Shown here: piece by piece, positions 1-7,671 of the stretch
Layout: each line of letters opens with the position of its first letter
Numbering within the stretch: the first letter of the stretch is position 1
DNA from: Desulfobacteraceae bacterium 4572_130
GTDB lineage: Bacteria; Desulfobacterota; Desulfobacteria; Desulfobacterales; Desulfobacteraceae
DNA length: 49,634 nucleotides
NCBI GenBank assembly: GCA_002084425.1
Contig: NBLN01000008.1
Coordinates: forward strand, 1 to 49,634
Reading direction: 5' to 3'
The notes under the pieces: generated by a model
The model's database searches: none
What the model was told of the DNA's origin: nothing
What the model saw: only the letters and a program-made list of their open reading frames with translations
Program-made: the position numbers and the translations under genes

Positions 1-90
1 AGCAGTAAGAGTGGTCTTACCATGATCAATATGTCCAATTGTACCTATGTTTACATGCGGCTTAGTACGCTCAAATCTCTCTTTTGCCAT
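1..90 (-). CDS. tuf: Elongation factor Tu, N-terminal fragment (cut by window edge)
   Basis: Only the first 30 codons are present; the gene runs off the left edge. EF-Tu delivers aminoacyl-tRNA to the ribosome A site as a GTP complex. The translated start reads [20 protein letters not shown] and continues with [10 protein letters not shown], which is the canonical EF-Tu amino terminus with the G1 P-loop (GHxDHGKT form). The start codon at 88-90 follows a clear ribosome binding site (AAGGAGG in the minus-strand sense, about 8 bases upstream). It is the last gene of a tRNA-Thr/Tyr/Gly/Thr-tuf transcription unit. Confidence 0.97.
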   Translation of the reverse strand, partial: MAKERFERTKPHVNIGTIGHIDHGKTTLTA

Positions 91-127
91 CTTGAAATAC
101 CTCCTTGCCTAATATAGCTAATATAGA

Positions 128-204
128 TGGAGCCCATGACCGGGCTTGAACCGGTGAACCTCTTCCTTACCAAGGAAACGCTCTACCTGCTGAGCTACAT
201 GGGC
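128..204 (-). tRNA. tRNA-Thr (anticodon GGT)
   Basis: The minus strand folds into a full cloverleaf. The acceptor arms are GCCCATG and CATGGGC, followed by T and an encoded CCA. The anticodon loop is TTGGTAA (anticodon GGT) and the T-arm contains GGTTCAAGC. It lies 37 bp upstream of the tuf start codon, so it is most likely cotranscribed with tuf, as thrT is with tufB in E. coli. Confidence 0.96.
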
Positions 205-553
205 AATATTCCCACAAAGCAAATTAATAATATTGCAAAAAACTCCACCTGATTCCAGCCTATTATAAAAAAACCTTTGCACAATTAAATTTTTATAAAA
301 AAATAATATTAATTTAAATATTTTTTTATGAATAATACCCACAAACAAAGGCGTCTTCTTTTGTTCAGATTTCAGGTCGAGATATATTACAATACATCTT
401 CACCATGAAATTTAAACAAAGAATAAAATAGAACAATTATGCAAAGCTCTTGAAGTTTAAAACAATGTCATCTTTATTCTCTAAAATTAACTTTTTACCA
501 GAACTATGACTATCAAAATTAAAGGTTAAGATCTGAATTTTTTACAATAGAGG
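205..553. other. 349-bp spacer between tRNA-Gly and tRNA-Thr, no gene seen
   Basis: This AT-rich spacer sits inside the tRNA-tuf unit and is much longer than the other tRNA gaps. I see no plausible coding region or tRNA in it. It contains a motif at 391-420 that recurs at 36965-36994 with two mismatches in 30 bases, and at about 270 a CCTTTGCACAA stretch like the end of the small inverted-repeat element at 45102-45187. Both suggest that the spacer was enlarged by decayed small repeats. Confidence 0.5.
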
Positions 554-629
554 TGGAGCGGGAGACGAGATTTGAACTCGCGACATTCAGCTTGGAAGGC
601 TGAAGCTCTACCAACTGAGCTACTCCCGC
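554..629 (-). tRNA. tRNA-Gly (anticodon TCC)
   Basis: The minus strand gives acceptor arms GCGGGAG and CTCCCGC with an encoded CCA, D-arm TAGCTCAGTTGGTAGAGC, an anticodon stem TCAGC/GCTGA around loop CTTCCAA (anticodon TCC), and a T-arm with GAGTTCAAATCTC. It is the third tRNA in the tRNA-tuf unit, matching the position of glyT in E. coli. Confidence 0.96.
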
Positions 630-704
630 TCATATCTTTGAAGCATACATTCAATGCAGTATGCGACCCCTTAAAAAACTCTAAGATCTCCTACATAAGT
701 TCTG

Positions 705-789
705 TGGTGGTGGGGGGAGGATTTGAACCTCCGAAGGCTGAGCCGTCAGATTTACAGTCTGATCCCTTTGACCACTCGGGAACCCCACC
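705..789 (-). tRNA. tRNA-Tyr (anticodon GTA)
   Basis: This is an 85-nt class II tRNA with a long variable arm. The acceptor arms are GGTGGGG and CCCCACC followed by A and an encoded CCA, the anticodon loop is CTGTAAA (anticodon GTA), and the T-arm reads GGAGGTTCAAATCCTCC. It is the second tRNA of the unit, equivalent to tyrU in E. coli. Confidence 0.97.
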
Positions 790-797
790 ATTTTTCA

Positions 798-873
798 TGG
801 AGCCGATACCCCGATTCGAACGGAGGACATTCTCATTACAAGTGAGATGCTCTACCACCTGAGCTATATCGGC
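798..873 (-). tRNA. tRNA-Thr (anticodon TGT)
   Basis: The acceptor arms are GCCGATA and TATCGGC with an encoded CCA. The anticodon stem TCTCA/TGAGA encloses loop CTTGTAA (anticodon TGT), and the T-arm contains CGTTCGAATCG. It is the first transcribed tRNA of the cluster, only 8 bp from tRNA-Tyr, and corresponds to thrU of E. coli. Confidence 0.96.
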
Positions 874-923
874 AAGATCAAATCATAACAAAAACAAAAT
901 ATGTTACAACACAAAATCATATT

Positions 924-952
924 AGTATATCAAAAAATATTTTTATAATCAA
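924..952 (-). promoter_or_regulatory. Sigma-70 promoter of the tRNA-tuf unit
   Basis: On the minus strand a -35 hexamer TTGATT (947-952) is followed after exactly 17 bases by a -10 hexamer TATACT (924-929). This lies about 50 bases upstream of the first tRNA. No other promoter of this quality is seen between it and tuf. Confidence 0.7.
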
Positions 953-1140
953 CTCTTTTTATACAGAATTAAACATGATTAAATGAATATATTTCAAAAT
1001 ATTATATAAAAACTAATCCTTTTCACCCAATTGCCTTGTTTTTTTATTTTTCTCTTAAAATATAAAAAAACATATATAATATACTCTAGTCTTAATAGTT
1101 TTTAAAAAAATACTGGAATAAAATAAAAGACTAACCCTTA

Positions 1141-3174
1141 TCAAGCTTTATCAAAATGAGAGAAATGCATAGTAAATGTTCCTCTTCCTTGGGTGGCAGA
1201 TCTTAGTGCAGTGGAATATCCAAACATTCTAGCAAGGGGTGCTGTTGCATTAATAATTTGTATATCTTTCCTAGGAGCAATGGACTCTATTTTCCCCCCT
1301 CTTGTATTTAAATCTGATATAGCATCTCCTATATAAGTATCAGGAAGGGATATTTCCAGATTCATTATAGGCTGCAATAAAAAAAGAGAACCTTTATCAA
1401 GTGCATTTTTACATGCCATAGAGCTACACACCAAAAATGCTAATTCAGAACTCTGGGATTCATTAAAGGAAATATCTTTTAATATAACTTGAATATCAAC
1501 AATGGGATATCCTTTTAAACAGCCACTTTCAAGACTATCCCTTGCTCCTTTTTCAATGGCAGAAATATATTTTTCAGGAATTTTATTTATAGAAATTTCA
1601 GATTTAAATTTAACCCCTCTGCCCCTTGCAAGAGGTTTTAGTTCAATTACTACTTTGGCAAAATGCTGTTTCCCAGAAATTTCCTTTTCAAATAAAGCTT
1701 CTGCTTGAGAAATAGACTCTATTGATTCTCTATAAACAACCTGGGGATTACCAACATTAACATTTGTTTTAAATTCACGTATCATTCTGCTTATTATTAT
1801 TTCAAGATGAAGTTCACCCATGCCTGACAAAATTATTTGACCTGTATCATCATCAGTTTTAATTTCAAGTGTTGGATCTTCAATAATAAATTTTTTTAAT
1901 ACTGTATCAAGCTTTTCCTGGTCTGCATGGGTTTTTGGTTCTATTGCAATGGAAATTACAGGTTTATTAAATTTTATTTTTTCAAGGAGAACGGGATTTT
2001 TTTCAGAGCAAAGGGTATTGCCAGTGGATGAATCTTTAAGCCCAACAATTCCTACTATTTCACCTGCAAATGCCTGTTGAATTCTTTCTCTTTTATTAGC
2101 ATGCATTTTAAGTATTCTGGAAAGTTTTTCTTTTTTCTTTAAACTAGGATTATAAACCTCTGTTCCAAATTCAAGGGTACCACTATAAATTCTAGCAAAG
2201 GAAAGTTTTCTTCCTTCAATCATGGAAATTTTAAAAATAAGAGCTGAAAGAGGTGCTGATTTATTTGCAGGACAATTTATAATTTCCTTTGTATCAGGAT
2301 GAATACCTTTTACAGATGAAATATCAACCGGACTTGGTAAAAAATTTTCAATTGCATTTAAAAGAAGTTGTATTCCTTTATTTTTCAAGGCACTGCCACA
2401 TAATACTGGCACAAGTTTTCTTTTAATTGTTGCATCTCGTATGGCAAGAGTTAAATCCTTTACAGAAATAGTTTCTTCAGAAATATATTTTTCCATTATA
2501 TTATCATCAACATCTGCAAGTGCTTCAATAAATTCTTCATGAAATTTTTCAGCTTTTTCCCTATGTTCAGGATTAATTTCTTTTATAGTATATTTAACAC
2601 CAAGTGTTTCATCATCCCAAGTAAGATGCTTCATATTTATGAGATCTATAACCCCTGAAAAATTTTCTTCTTCTCCAATAGGTATTTGAAGAATTAAAGG
2701 AACAGCATTTAGTTTTTCTTTTATCATTTTAACAGTATTAAAATAATTAGCTCCTATTCTATCCATTTTATTAATAAATGCTATTCTGGGAACTAAATAT
2801 CTATCAGCCTGACGCCATACAGTTTCAGACTGTGGCTCAACTCCTCCCACAGCACAAAAAACTCCTACAGCACCATCCAACACTCTAAGGGAGCGTTCGA
2901 CTTCAATTGTAAAATCAACATGTCCTGGAGTGTCTATTATTTGAATTTGTGATTTATTCCACTTGCAGGTTGTTACAGCAGAAGTAATGGTTATTCCACG
3001 ATCCTGCTCATCTATCATCCAATCCATAACTGCTTCGCCATTATGGACTTCACCAATTTTATGGGATCTTCCTGTATAATAAAGGATACGTTCAGTTACT
3101 GTAGTTTTACCAGCATCAATATGTGCCATTATCCCAATATTTCTTATTTGGCTTATATTTATTTTTTTATTCAT
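1141..3174 (-). CDS. fusA: Elongation factor G (EF-G paralogue)
   Basis: EF-G is the cytosolic GTPase that drives ribosomal translocation and, with RRF, recycling. All G motifs are present: P-loop AHIDAGKT (residues 17-24), the DRGITIT switch I element, DTPGH, NKMD and the CGSALKN G5 region. Domains II to V follow, ending in the usual [21 protein letters not shown] segment. At 677 residues it is slightly shorter than typical EF-G (about 690-700). It is not next to rpsL/rpsG here, and deltaproteobacteria often carry two EF-G genes, so it may be either the housekeeping copy or the second type. The ATG at 3174 is preceded by a weak AT-rich leader. Confidence 0.93.
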   Translation of the reverse strand: MNKKINISQIRNIGIMAHIDAGKTTVTERILYYTGRSHKIGEVHNGEAVMDWMIDEQDRGITITSAVTTCKWNKSQIQIIDTPGHVDFTIEVERSLRVLDGAVGVFCAVGGVEPQSETVWRQADRYLVPRIAFINKMDRIGANYFNTVKMIKEKLNAVPLILQIPIGEEENFSGVIDLINMKHLTWDDETLGVKYTIKEINPEHREKAEKFHEEFIEALADVDDNIMEKYISEETISVKDLTLAIRDATIKRKLVPVLCGSALKNKGIQLLLNAIENFLPSPVDISSVKGIHPDTKEIINCPANKSAPLSALIFKISMIEGRKLSFARIYSGTLEFGTEVYNPSLKKKEKLSRILKMHANKRERIQQAFAGEIVGIVGLKDSSTGNTLCSEKNPVLLEKIKFNKPVISIAIEPKTHADQEKLDTVLKKFIIEDPTLEIKTDDDTGQIILSGMGELHLEIIISRMIREFKTNVNVGNPQVVYRESIESISQAEALFEKEISGKQHFAKVVIELKPLARGRGVKFKSEISINKIPEKYISAIEKGARDSLESGCLKGYPIVDIQVILKDISFNESQSSELAFLVCSSMACKNALDKGSLFLLQPIMNLEISLPDTYIGDAISDLNTRGGKIESIAPRKDIQIINATAPLARMFGYSTALRSATQGRGTFTMHFSHFDKA

Positions 3175-3384
3175 AATATTTATCTGGCATTAATTGTTGG
3201 AAAATAAAAAAAGATAGATTTAAAGTATTAATAAGAAAAAATAGCGGGGTTAAAATAATAGCATCCTTTGATACAGGATTGACTATATTGTGTCAAGAAT
3301 AACAAAAACAATAGCCCCTCAATTATTCATTTTCTAAAATCCCAATTTTTATCTTTACCATCTATAATTTTTATAATTATTATT

Positions 3385-3642
3385 TTAAGGATTTTTCAAA
3401 ATATCATGTGTTCCTATCTTTCGCATAACATATAAATTATTTTCTATTTGGAGAGTGGCTCTATATTCTTTTGTTATTCTTACTTCCCAAATATTAGGAT
3501 GTCCTTGCATTTTTTTTAAATTCAAACATGATATCCTAGAATTTTCTAATAATTGTATGATTTGTTTATTAGTAGCTTTTTGAATTTCCTGTAGAAGTTT
3601 TTTATAGTCTTTTTTAAATTTTTTAGTGCTTAAAATTTGCAT
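3385..3642 (-). CDS. RelE-family mRNA interferase toxin
   Basis: This 85-residue basic protein has the RelE/ParE superfamily layout. An N-terminal helical pair rich in Lys (KKFKKDYKKLLQ) is followed by the LxG-like turn (MQGHPNIWEVRI), the EYRATLQIENN strand, and a C-terminal IGTHDIL tail in which the His of the GxHDxxY-like motif is kept. RelE toxins cleave mRNA on the ribosome. It begins 2 bases after the stop of the AbrB-type protein upstream, the normal antitoxin-toxin order, so the two are almost certainly translated together from the promoter near 3974-4001. The exact RelE subfamily is not clear. Confidence 0.8.
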   Translation of the reverse strand: MQILSTKKFKKDYKKLLQEIQKATNKQIIQLLENSRISCLNLKKMQGHPNIWEVRITKEYRATLQIENNLYVMRKIGTHDILKNP

Positions 3643-3644
3643 AG

Positions 3645-3920
3645 TTAGCTCTTTAAATCTTTTATAAAATCTTCTGCATTATTAAAAACTTTTGATACAT
3701 TTCCTTGTTTAATATCTTTATCTGCTTGTTTTTCTCCTTTTTGCCATTTTTTTGTCCAAAAATATGCCTGAGTTTTGGGTATAGTTGTTTTGGGTATAAT
3801 TACAAGCTTATCATCTTGCCTAATAATCTCCAAATAATCACCTTCTTTTATATTAAGTTCTTCTCTAAAAACTCGGGGTAATGTAATTTGATGACGGGTT
3901 TTTACTTTTGTTAAAGTCAT
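3645..3920 (-). CDS. AbrB/SpoVT-type antitoxin
   Basis: The protein has 91 residues. Residues 1-50 (TKVKTRHQITLPRVFREELN then IKEGDYLEIIRQDDKLVIIP) are a classic swapped-hairpin AbrB DNA-binding domain. The C-terminal half is charged and probably the toxin-binding tail. Antitoxins of this kind dimerise on the operator of their own operon and neutralise the partner toxin. A perfect 7-bp inverted repeat directly upstream (3951-3971) is the likely operator. It pairs with the RelE-like gene 2 bases downstream, a MazE-fold/RelE hybrid combination that is known but less common than RelB/RelE. Confidence 0.82.
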   Translation of the reverse strand: MTLTKVKTRHQITLPRVFREELNIKEGDYLEIIRQDDKLVIIPKTTIPKTQAYFWTKKWQKGEKQADKDIKQGNVSKVFNNAEDFIKDLKS

Positions 3921-3950
3921 TTGTTTTCCTTTTTATCTTTAAAAATTTTG

Positions 3951-4001
3951 TATGAAATTCGTATTTTCATATAATTATACAGAATATAATTTGCCTGTCA
4001 A
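3951..4001 (-). promoter_or_regulatory. Promoter and palindromic operator of the toxin-antitoxin operon
   Basis: On the minus strand TTGACA (3996-4001), a 16-base spacer and TATAAT (3974-3979) form a near-consensus promoter. Just downstream, at 3951-3971, arms TATGAAA and TTTCATA form a perfect 7-bp inverted repeat with a 7-base centre. Its position between the -10 box and the ribosome binding site (AAAAGGAAA) fits autorepression by the AbrB-type antitoxin. Confidence 0.65.
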
Positions 4002-4149
4002 TTTTGCATTATAAAATTTTTATCATGCCATATTTTATGAACTTGACAATCTTTTTTATTTATTTAACTATCTCTAAAATTTATCTTTAATTTACTATAT
4101 TTTTAATCCACAATCTTTTAATATTTAACAATATATAAGGTGGTAGAAT

Positions 4150-4896
4150 ATGAAGGATATAACTAGTATTATTAAACAAGCTGATCATGATATTCTAGTA
4201 AAAATGGTTATTAATTCATTTCGTAATATTTTATTTCACTATGGTCAATGGTATGCCCAGGTAGAGCACCAACTTGGCATGGAAAAAGCAATGGAAATAG
4301 AAAGTAAGGTATGGGATAAAAGTTTTGCAAATCAACTTAATAGATTAAGCAAAACTTTTGGATTTGAAATAAAAAATAATGTTCCAAGCATATTTGAAAC
4401 TATGCCAAAAGAATCCCTTGTAAATCTTTTGGAGAAATTAGGAATAAACTGGCTGGCAAATGATGGCATATGGTTCCAAGCTGTGGAAAAAGAATTTGGA
4501 ATGAATGATGCCAAAAGATGTAATGATACTTGCTGGTCAAGGTATTCACCCTTTGAAGCTCAAAGAATTAAAGAACTTCTTCAATTATCCAATAATTGTG
4601 GTATTGCTGGTCTTAAAAAAGCCTTGTTATTTAGAATGTATGCCATGATTAATAAACAATCCATTGAAGATATTGATGAAAATACTATTATTTTTTCCAT
4701 GAATGAATGCAGAGTTCAAAATGCCAGAAAAAGAAAAAAACTTGATGATTATCCTTGTAAATCAGGAGGCCTTGTTGAATATCCAAGCTTTGCTAGAACT
4801 ATTGACTCAAAAATCACTACAGAATGTATTGGCTGTCCCCCGGATGATCATCCCAGGGAATGGTATTGTGCCTGGAAATTTACTTTAATAACCTAG
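4150..4896 (+). CDS. DUF6125-like conserved protein
   Basis: This 248-residue soluble protein has no signal peptide or membrane segment. It is rich in Trp and Cys in the second half, with conserved-looking blocks GINWLANDGIWFQAVE (around residue 98), NDTCWSRYSPFEAQRIKELL, MNECRVQNARKRKKLDDYPC and a C-terminal ECIGCPPDDHPREWYCAW. This resembles the DUF6125 family, common in sulfate reducers and distantly related to ATC hydrolase-type proteins. The Cys pattern could bind a metal or cofactor. The function is unknown to me. A ribosome binding site AAGGTGG lies 6 bases before the ATG, and the stop codon abuts a dispersed repeat. Confidence 0.6.
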   Translation: MKDITSIIKQADHDILVKMVINSFRNILFHYGQWYAQVEHQLGMEKAMEIESKVWDKSFANQLNRLSKTFGFEIKNNVPSIFETMPKESLVNLLEKLGINWLANDGIWFQAVEKEFGMNDAKRCNDTCWSRYSPFEAQRIKELLQLSNNCGIAGLKKALLFRMYAMINKQSIEDIDENTIIFSMNECRVQNARKRKKLDDYPCKSGGLVEYPSFARTIDSKITTECIGCPPDDHPREWYCAWKFTLIT

Positions 4897-4993
4897 TAAC
4901 TGCCATAAGGCAGATCTGGTTTTTAGTTCCTAAAAATGCCTTAAACTGAAACATAAAAAAATATTAAGTAAATATAAATTTTTTTATATAATA
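4897..4993 (+). repeat. Dispersed ~95-bp repeat, copy A
   Basis: This copy begins right after the DUF6125-like stop codon with TAACTGCCATAAGGCAGATC, which contains the perfect hairpin CTGCC-ATAA-GGCAG. It continues through the family's central ACATAAAAAAATATTAA block to the TTTTTTTATATAA end. Other copies are at 9827-10088 (split), 12715-12808, 14727-14821, 34500-34656 (two) and 47203-47297. Confidence 0.8.
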
Positions 4994-5009
4994 AGGTAAT
5001 GATTTTAAT

Positions 5010-5690
5010 ATGGTAAAAGAATTTAGCTGGGACAATATATCAAAATTTCATAATAGATCTAATCAATTATTTGTTGGATTAACTGGAGGAATTGGAAGTG
5101 GTAAAACAACTGTTGCCAATATTTTTCAAGAAATGGGCGCATTAACTATTGATTTTGATATTATTGCACATAAAGTAATGGAAACAGGTACCAAATGCTT
5201 TAAAAATATAATTGATTATTTTGGCACCCAAATACTTGACTTCCATGGAAATATTAATCGTAAAAAACTTTCAAAACTTGTATTTAATAATATTAAAAAA
5301 AGAAAAAAACTTGAACAACTTACACATCCTTTTATATATGAAAATTTTTTTAATCATCTTAAAAAGATCTCTAATAATAATCCTAATTCAATTGTTCAGG
5401 TAGTTATTCCTCTTCTTATAGAATTTAATCTTATGTCTTTTTTTGACAAAATTATTATTGTTTATGTGCCATGTGATATTCAAAATCAGCGAGTAATTAT
5501 AAGAGATAATATTACAAAACAGGAAACAGAAAATATTTTAAAGTCTCAGATGCCCATTGAAGAAAAATTACAATTTGCAGATTTTATTATTGATAATACA
5601 AAAGATCTAGTTAGAACCAAAAATCAGGCAGGAAATATTTGGAACCATTTAATTAATGCTAGTCTAGAAAAAATCAATAAAACAAAGTAG
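5010..5690 (+). CDS. coaE: Dephospho-CoA kinase
   Basis: CoaE phosphorylates the 3'-hydroxyl of dephospho-CoA, the last step of coenzyme A synthesis. The protein shows the family P-loop GGIGSGKT (residues 26-33), an Asp-rich DFDIIAHKV segment for substrate binding, LTHPFIYE, VVIPLLIEFNL and a VYVPCDIQNQRVIIRD region matching the usual QxxRxxxRD motif. At 226 residues it is slightly long because of an N-terminal extension of about 20 residues before the first strand. An internal start cannot be excluded. It lies 16 bp after repeat copy A and upstream of the CoA-dependent carboxylase locus on the same strand. Confidence 0.92.
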   Translation: MVKEFSWDNISKFHNRSNQLFVGLTGGIGSGKTTVANIFQEMGALTIDFDIIAHKVMETGTKCFKNIIDYFGTQILDFHGNINRKKLSKLVFNNIKKRKKLEQLTHPFIYENFFNHLKKISNNNPNSIVQVVIPLLIEFNLMSFFDKIIIVYVPCDIQNQRVIIRDNITKQETENILKSQMPIEEKLQFADFIIDNTKDLVRTKNQAGNIWNHLINASLEKINKTK

Positions 5691-5828
5691 ATAGAAAATT
5701 TTTAAGATGCAACCAACAATTAATAAAGTATTGACTAATTAACTGAAAGTTTTGTATTTCAAACAAAATATGTAGCAACAACCTAGAATTAAATTTTTAA
5801 AGTTAAAACAAAAAAAGGTTATTTTATC

Positions 5829-7382
5829 ATGGGAATAATAGCAGATAAAATTCAAGAGTTGGAAAAACAAGAAAAAAAAATTCTTGGCATGGGTGGTAAA
5901 AAAGCCCTTGAAAAAAGACGGGAAAAAGGAAAACTCAATGCCAGAGAAAGACTTGATATTCTATTTGACAAAGACACTTTTCGAGAAATTGATATGTTTG
6001 TAACGCACAGATGTACAAATTTTGAAATGGATAAAATAGATATTCCAGCTGATGGTGTTGTAACAGGTCATGGCATGATTAATGGAAGAGTTGCATTTGC
6101 ATACTCCCAGGATTTTACATCAAGGGCTGGAAGTCTTGGCGAAATGCAGGCAAAAAAAATATGCAAAGTTATGGATATGGCATTAAAATCTGGTTCTCCT
6201 ATTATTGGATTAAATGATTCAGGAGGTGCAAGAATACAAGAAGGTGTTGATGCTCTTTCGGGATATGGTGAAATTTTCTTTAGAAATTCAGCAGCATCAG
6301 GAGTTATTCCTCAAATTTCAGCTATTATGGGACCAACAGCAGGCGGTGCAGTTTATTCTCCTGCCATGACTGACTGGATTTTCATGGTTAAAAATTCCAG
6401 TTATATGTTTATTACTGGTCCCCAGGTAATTAAATCTGTTACAGGAGAAGAAATAACATTTGAGGAACTTGGCGGAGCCATGGCTCATAATGAAAAAAGC
6501 GGAGTTGCTAATTTTGCATGTGAATCTGATGAAGACGCACTTTTTAAAATAAGGGAACTTCTCTCATATTTTCCATCAAATAATATGGAAGATCCTCCTA
6601 TTATAAATACAGGTGATGATCCTCACCGTATTGATGAATCCCTTGATTCTATTATTCCTGACAATCCAAATCAAGCCTATGATATAAAAGATGTTATAAC
6701 ATCTATAGTTGATAATGGAGAATATTTTGAACCCCATGAATATTATGCAAAAAACATTATAATATGTTTTGCTAGAATAAATGGAAGAACTATTGGGATC
6801 ATAGCAAACCAACCAAACTGCCTTGCAGGATGTCTTGATATTAATGCTTCAGATAAAGCAACAAGGTTTATCAGATTTTGCGATGCCTTTAATATACCCA
6901 TGCTTACTATTGCAGATGTACCGGGATATTTACCTGGAAGTAATCAGGAATGGGGAGGAATTATCAGGCATGGAGCTAAATTGCTTTGGTGTTATTCCGA
7001 GGCAACAGTTCCAAAATTGCTTTTAATAACTCGTAAAGATTATGGTGGATCATATCTTGCCATGTGCTCAAAACATCTTGGAGCTGATATGGCATTTGCA
7101 TGGCCCTCTGCTGAAATCGCTGTAATGGGAGCAGCAGGAGCTGCTAATATTATTCATGCAAAGGAAATAAAAAACTCTGATGATCCTATTGTAAAGCGTA
7201 AGGAAAAAATTCAGGAGTATGAAGAACTTTTTTCAAATCCCTATTGTGCTGCAAACCGCGGATATATTGATGCAATTATAAGACCTGCTGAAACAAGATC
7301 TCGCATTAGTGATGCGCTTGAAGCACTATCTAGTAAACGAGAAATAAGGCCAGCAAAAAAACATGGCAATATTCCAGTTTAA
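5829..7382 (+). CDS. mmdA: Methylmalonyl-CoA carboxyltransferase 12S-type subunit / propionyl-CoA carboxylase beta subunit
   Basis: This 517-residue protein is a full-length acyl-CoA carboxyltransferase with the two crotonase-like halves. The first half has KLNARERLDILFDKDTF, DFTSRAGSLGEMQAKK and the oxyanion-hole segment SGGARIQEGVDALSGYGEIF. The second half has GIIANQPNCLAGCLDINASD, the DVPGYLPGSNQEWGGIIRHG segment and MGAAGAANIIHAKE. Family members transfer a carboxyl group between biotin and propionyl-/methylmalonyl-CoA. The neighbouring 5S-plus-biotin protein and the absence of a biotin carboxylase here favour a transcarboxylase that couples methylmalonyl-CoA decarboxylation to pyruvate carboxylation, as in propionate-metabolising sulfate reducers. 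The protein acts in the cytosol. Confidence 0.9.
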   Translation: MGIIADKIQELEKQEKKILGMGGKKALEKRREKGKLNARERLDILFDKDTFREIDMFVTHRCTNFEMDKIDIPADGVVTGHGMINGRVAFAYSQDFTSRAGSLGEMQAKKICKVMDMALKSGSPIIGLNDSGGARIQEGVDALSGYGEIFFRNSAASGVIPQISAIMGPTAGGAVYSPAMTDWIFMVKNSSYMFITGPQVIKSVTGEEITFEELGGAMAHNEKSGVANFACESDEDALFKIRELLSYFPSNNMEDPPIINTGDDPHRIDESLDSIIPDNPNQAYDIKDVITSIVDNGEYFEPHEYYAKNIIICFARINGRTIGIIANQPNCLAGCLDINASDKATRFIRFCDAFNIPMLTIADVPGYLPGSNQEWGGIIRHGAKLLWCYSEATVPKLLLITRKDYGGSYLAMCSKHLGADMAFAWPSAEIAVMGAAGAANIIHAKEIKNSDDPIVKRKEKIQEYEELFSNPYCAANRGYIDAIIRPAETRSRISDALEALSSKREIRPAKKHGNIPV

Positions 7383-7419
7383 AAAAATATTATATATAAA
7401 TTTTCTGTGAGGTTCCAAC

Positions 7420-7644
7420 ATGACTATAGATAGAAAAAAAACTGCTGCAGCAATAACAGCAGTTCTTACATATATTAAAACAGAGGAAGAAAAAATATTT
7501 TCTAGTATAACCAGCCCTGGTGAAGAAAATCTTATTGTTACTGCCAGGGATTCAGGTATTAAATCATCTAATATCTGGGGAACTCTAGGAAGAACTGAGC
7601 AAATGCAAATTAACACTATGATGCAAATGCGAGTTTTTAAATAA
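7420..7644 (+). CDS. Small accessory subunit of the carboxyltransferase (decarboxylase delta/epsilon-like)
   Basis: This 74-residue protein lies between the two large subunits, with GTGAGGTT before the ATG. It has two recognisable parts: an amphipathic segment AAAITAVLTYIKTEEEKIF (about residues 8-26) and a tail SNIWGTLGRTEQMQ. These match the short AAIxAAVxxYL and SPWxxAGRxExM pattern found in small or C-terminal parts of Na+-pumping decarboxylase gamma/delta subunits and acyl-CoA carboxylase accessory peptides. There is no membrane helix, so it is more likely an assembly peptide than a pump subunit. The assignment is inference from motif shape and position. Confidence 0.6.
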   Translation: MTIDRKKTAAAITAVLTYIKTEEEKIFSSITSPGEENLIVTARDSGIKSSNIWGTLGRTEQMQINTMMQMRVFK

Positions 7645-7671
7645 AAAAATCTGATTACAGGAGAAAAAACA

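Noticed and set aside
572-862. Open frame of 96 codons on the plus strand
   Set aside because: It runs antisense through three tRNA genes and has no family resemblance; a chance frame.
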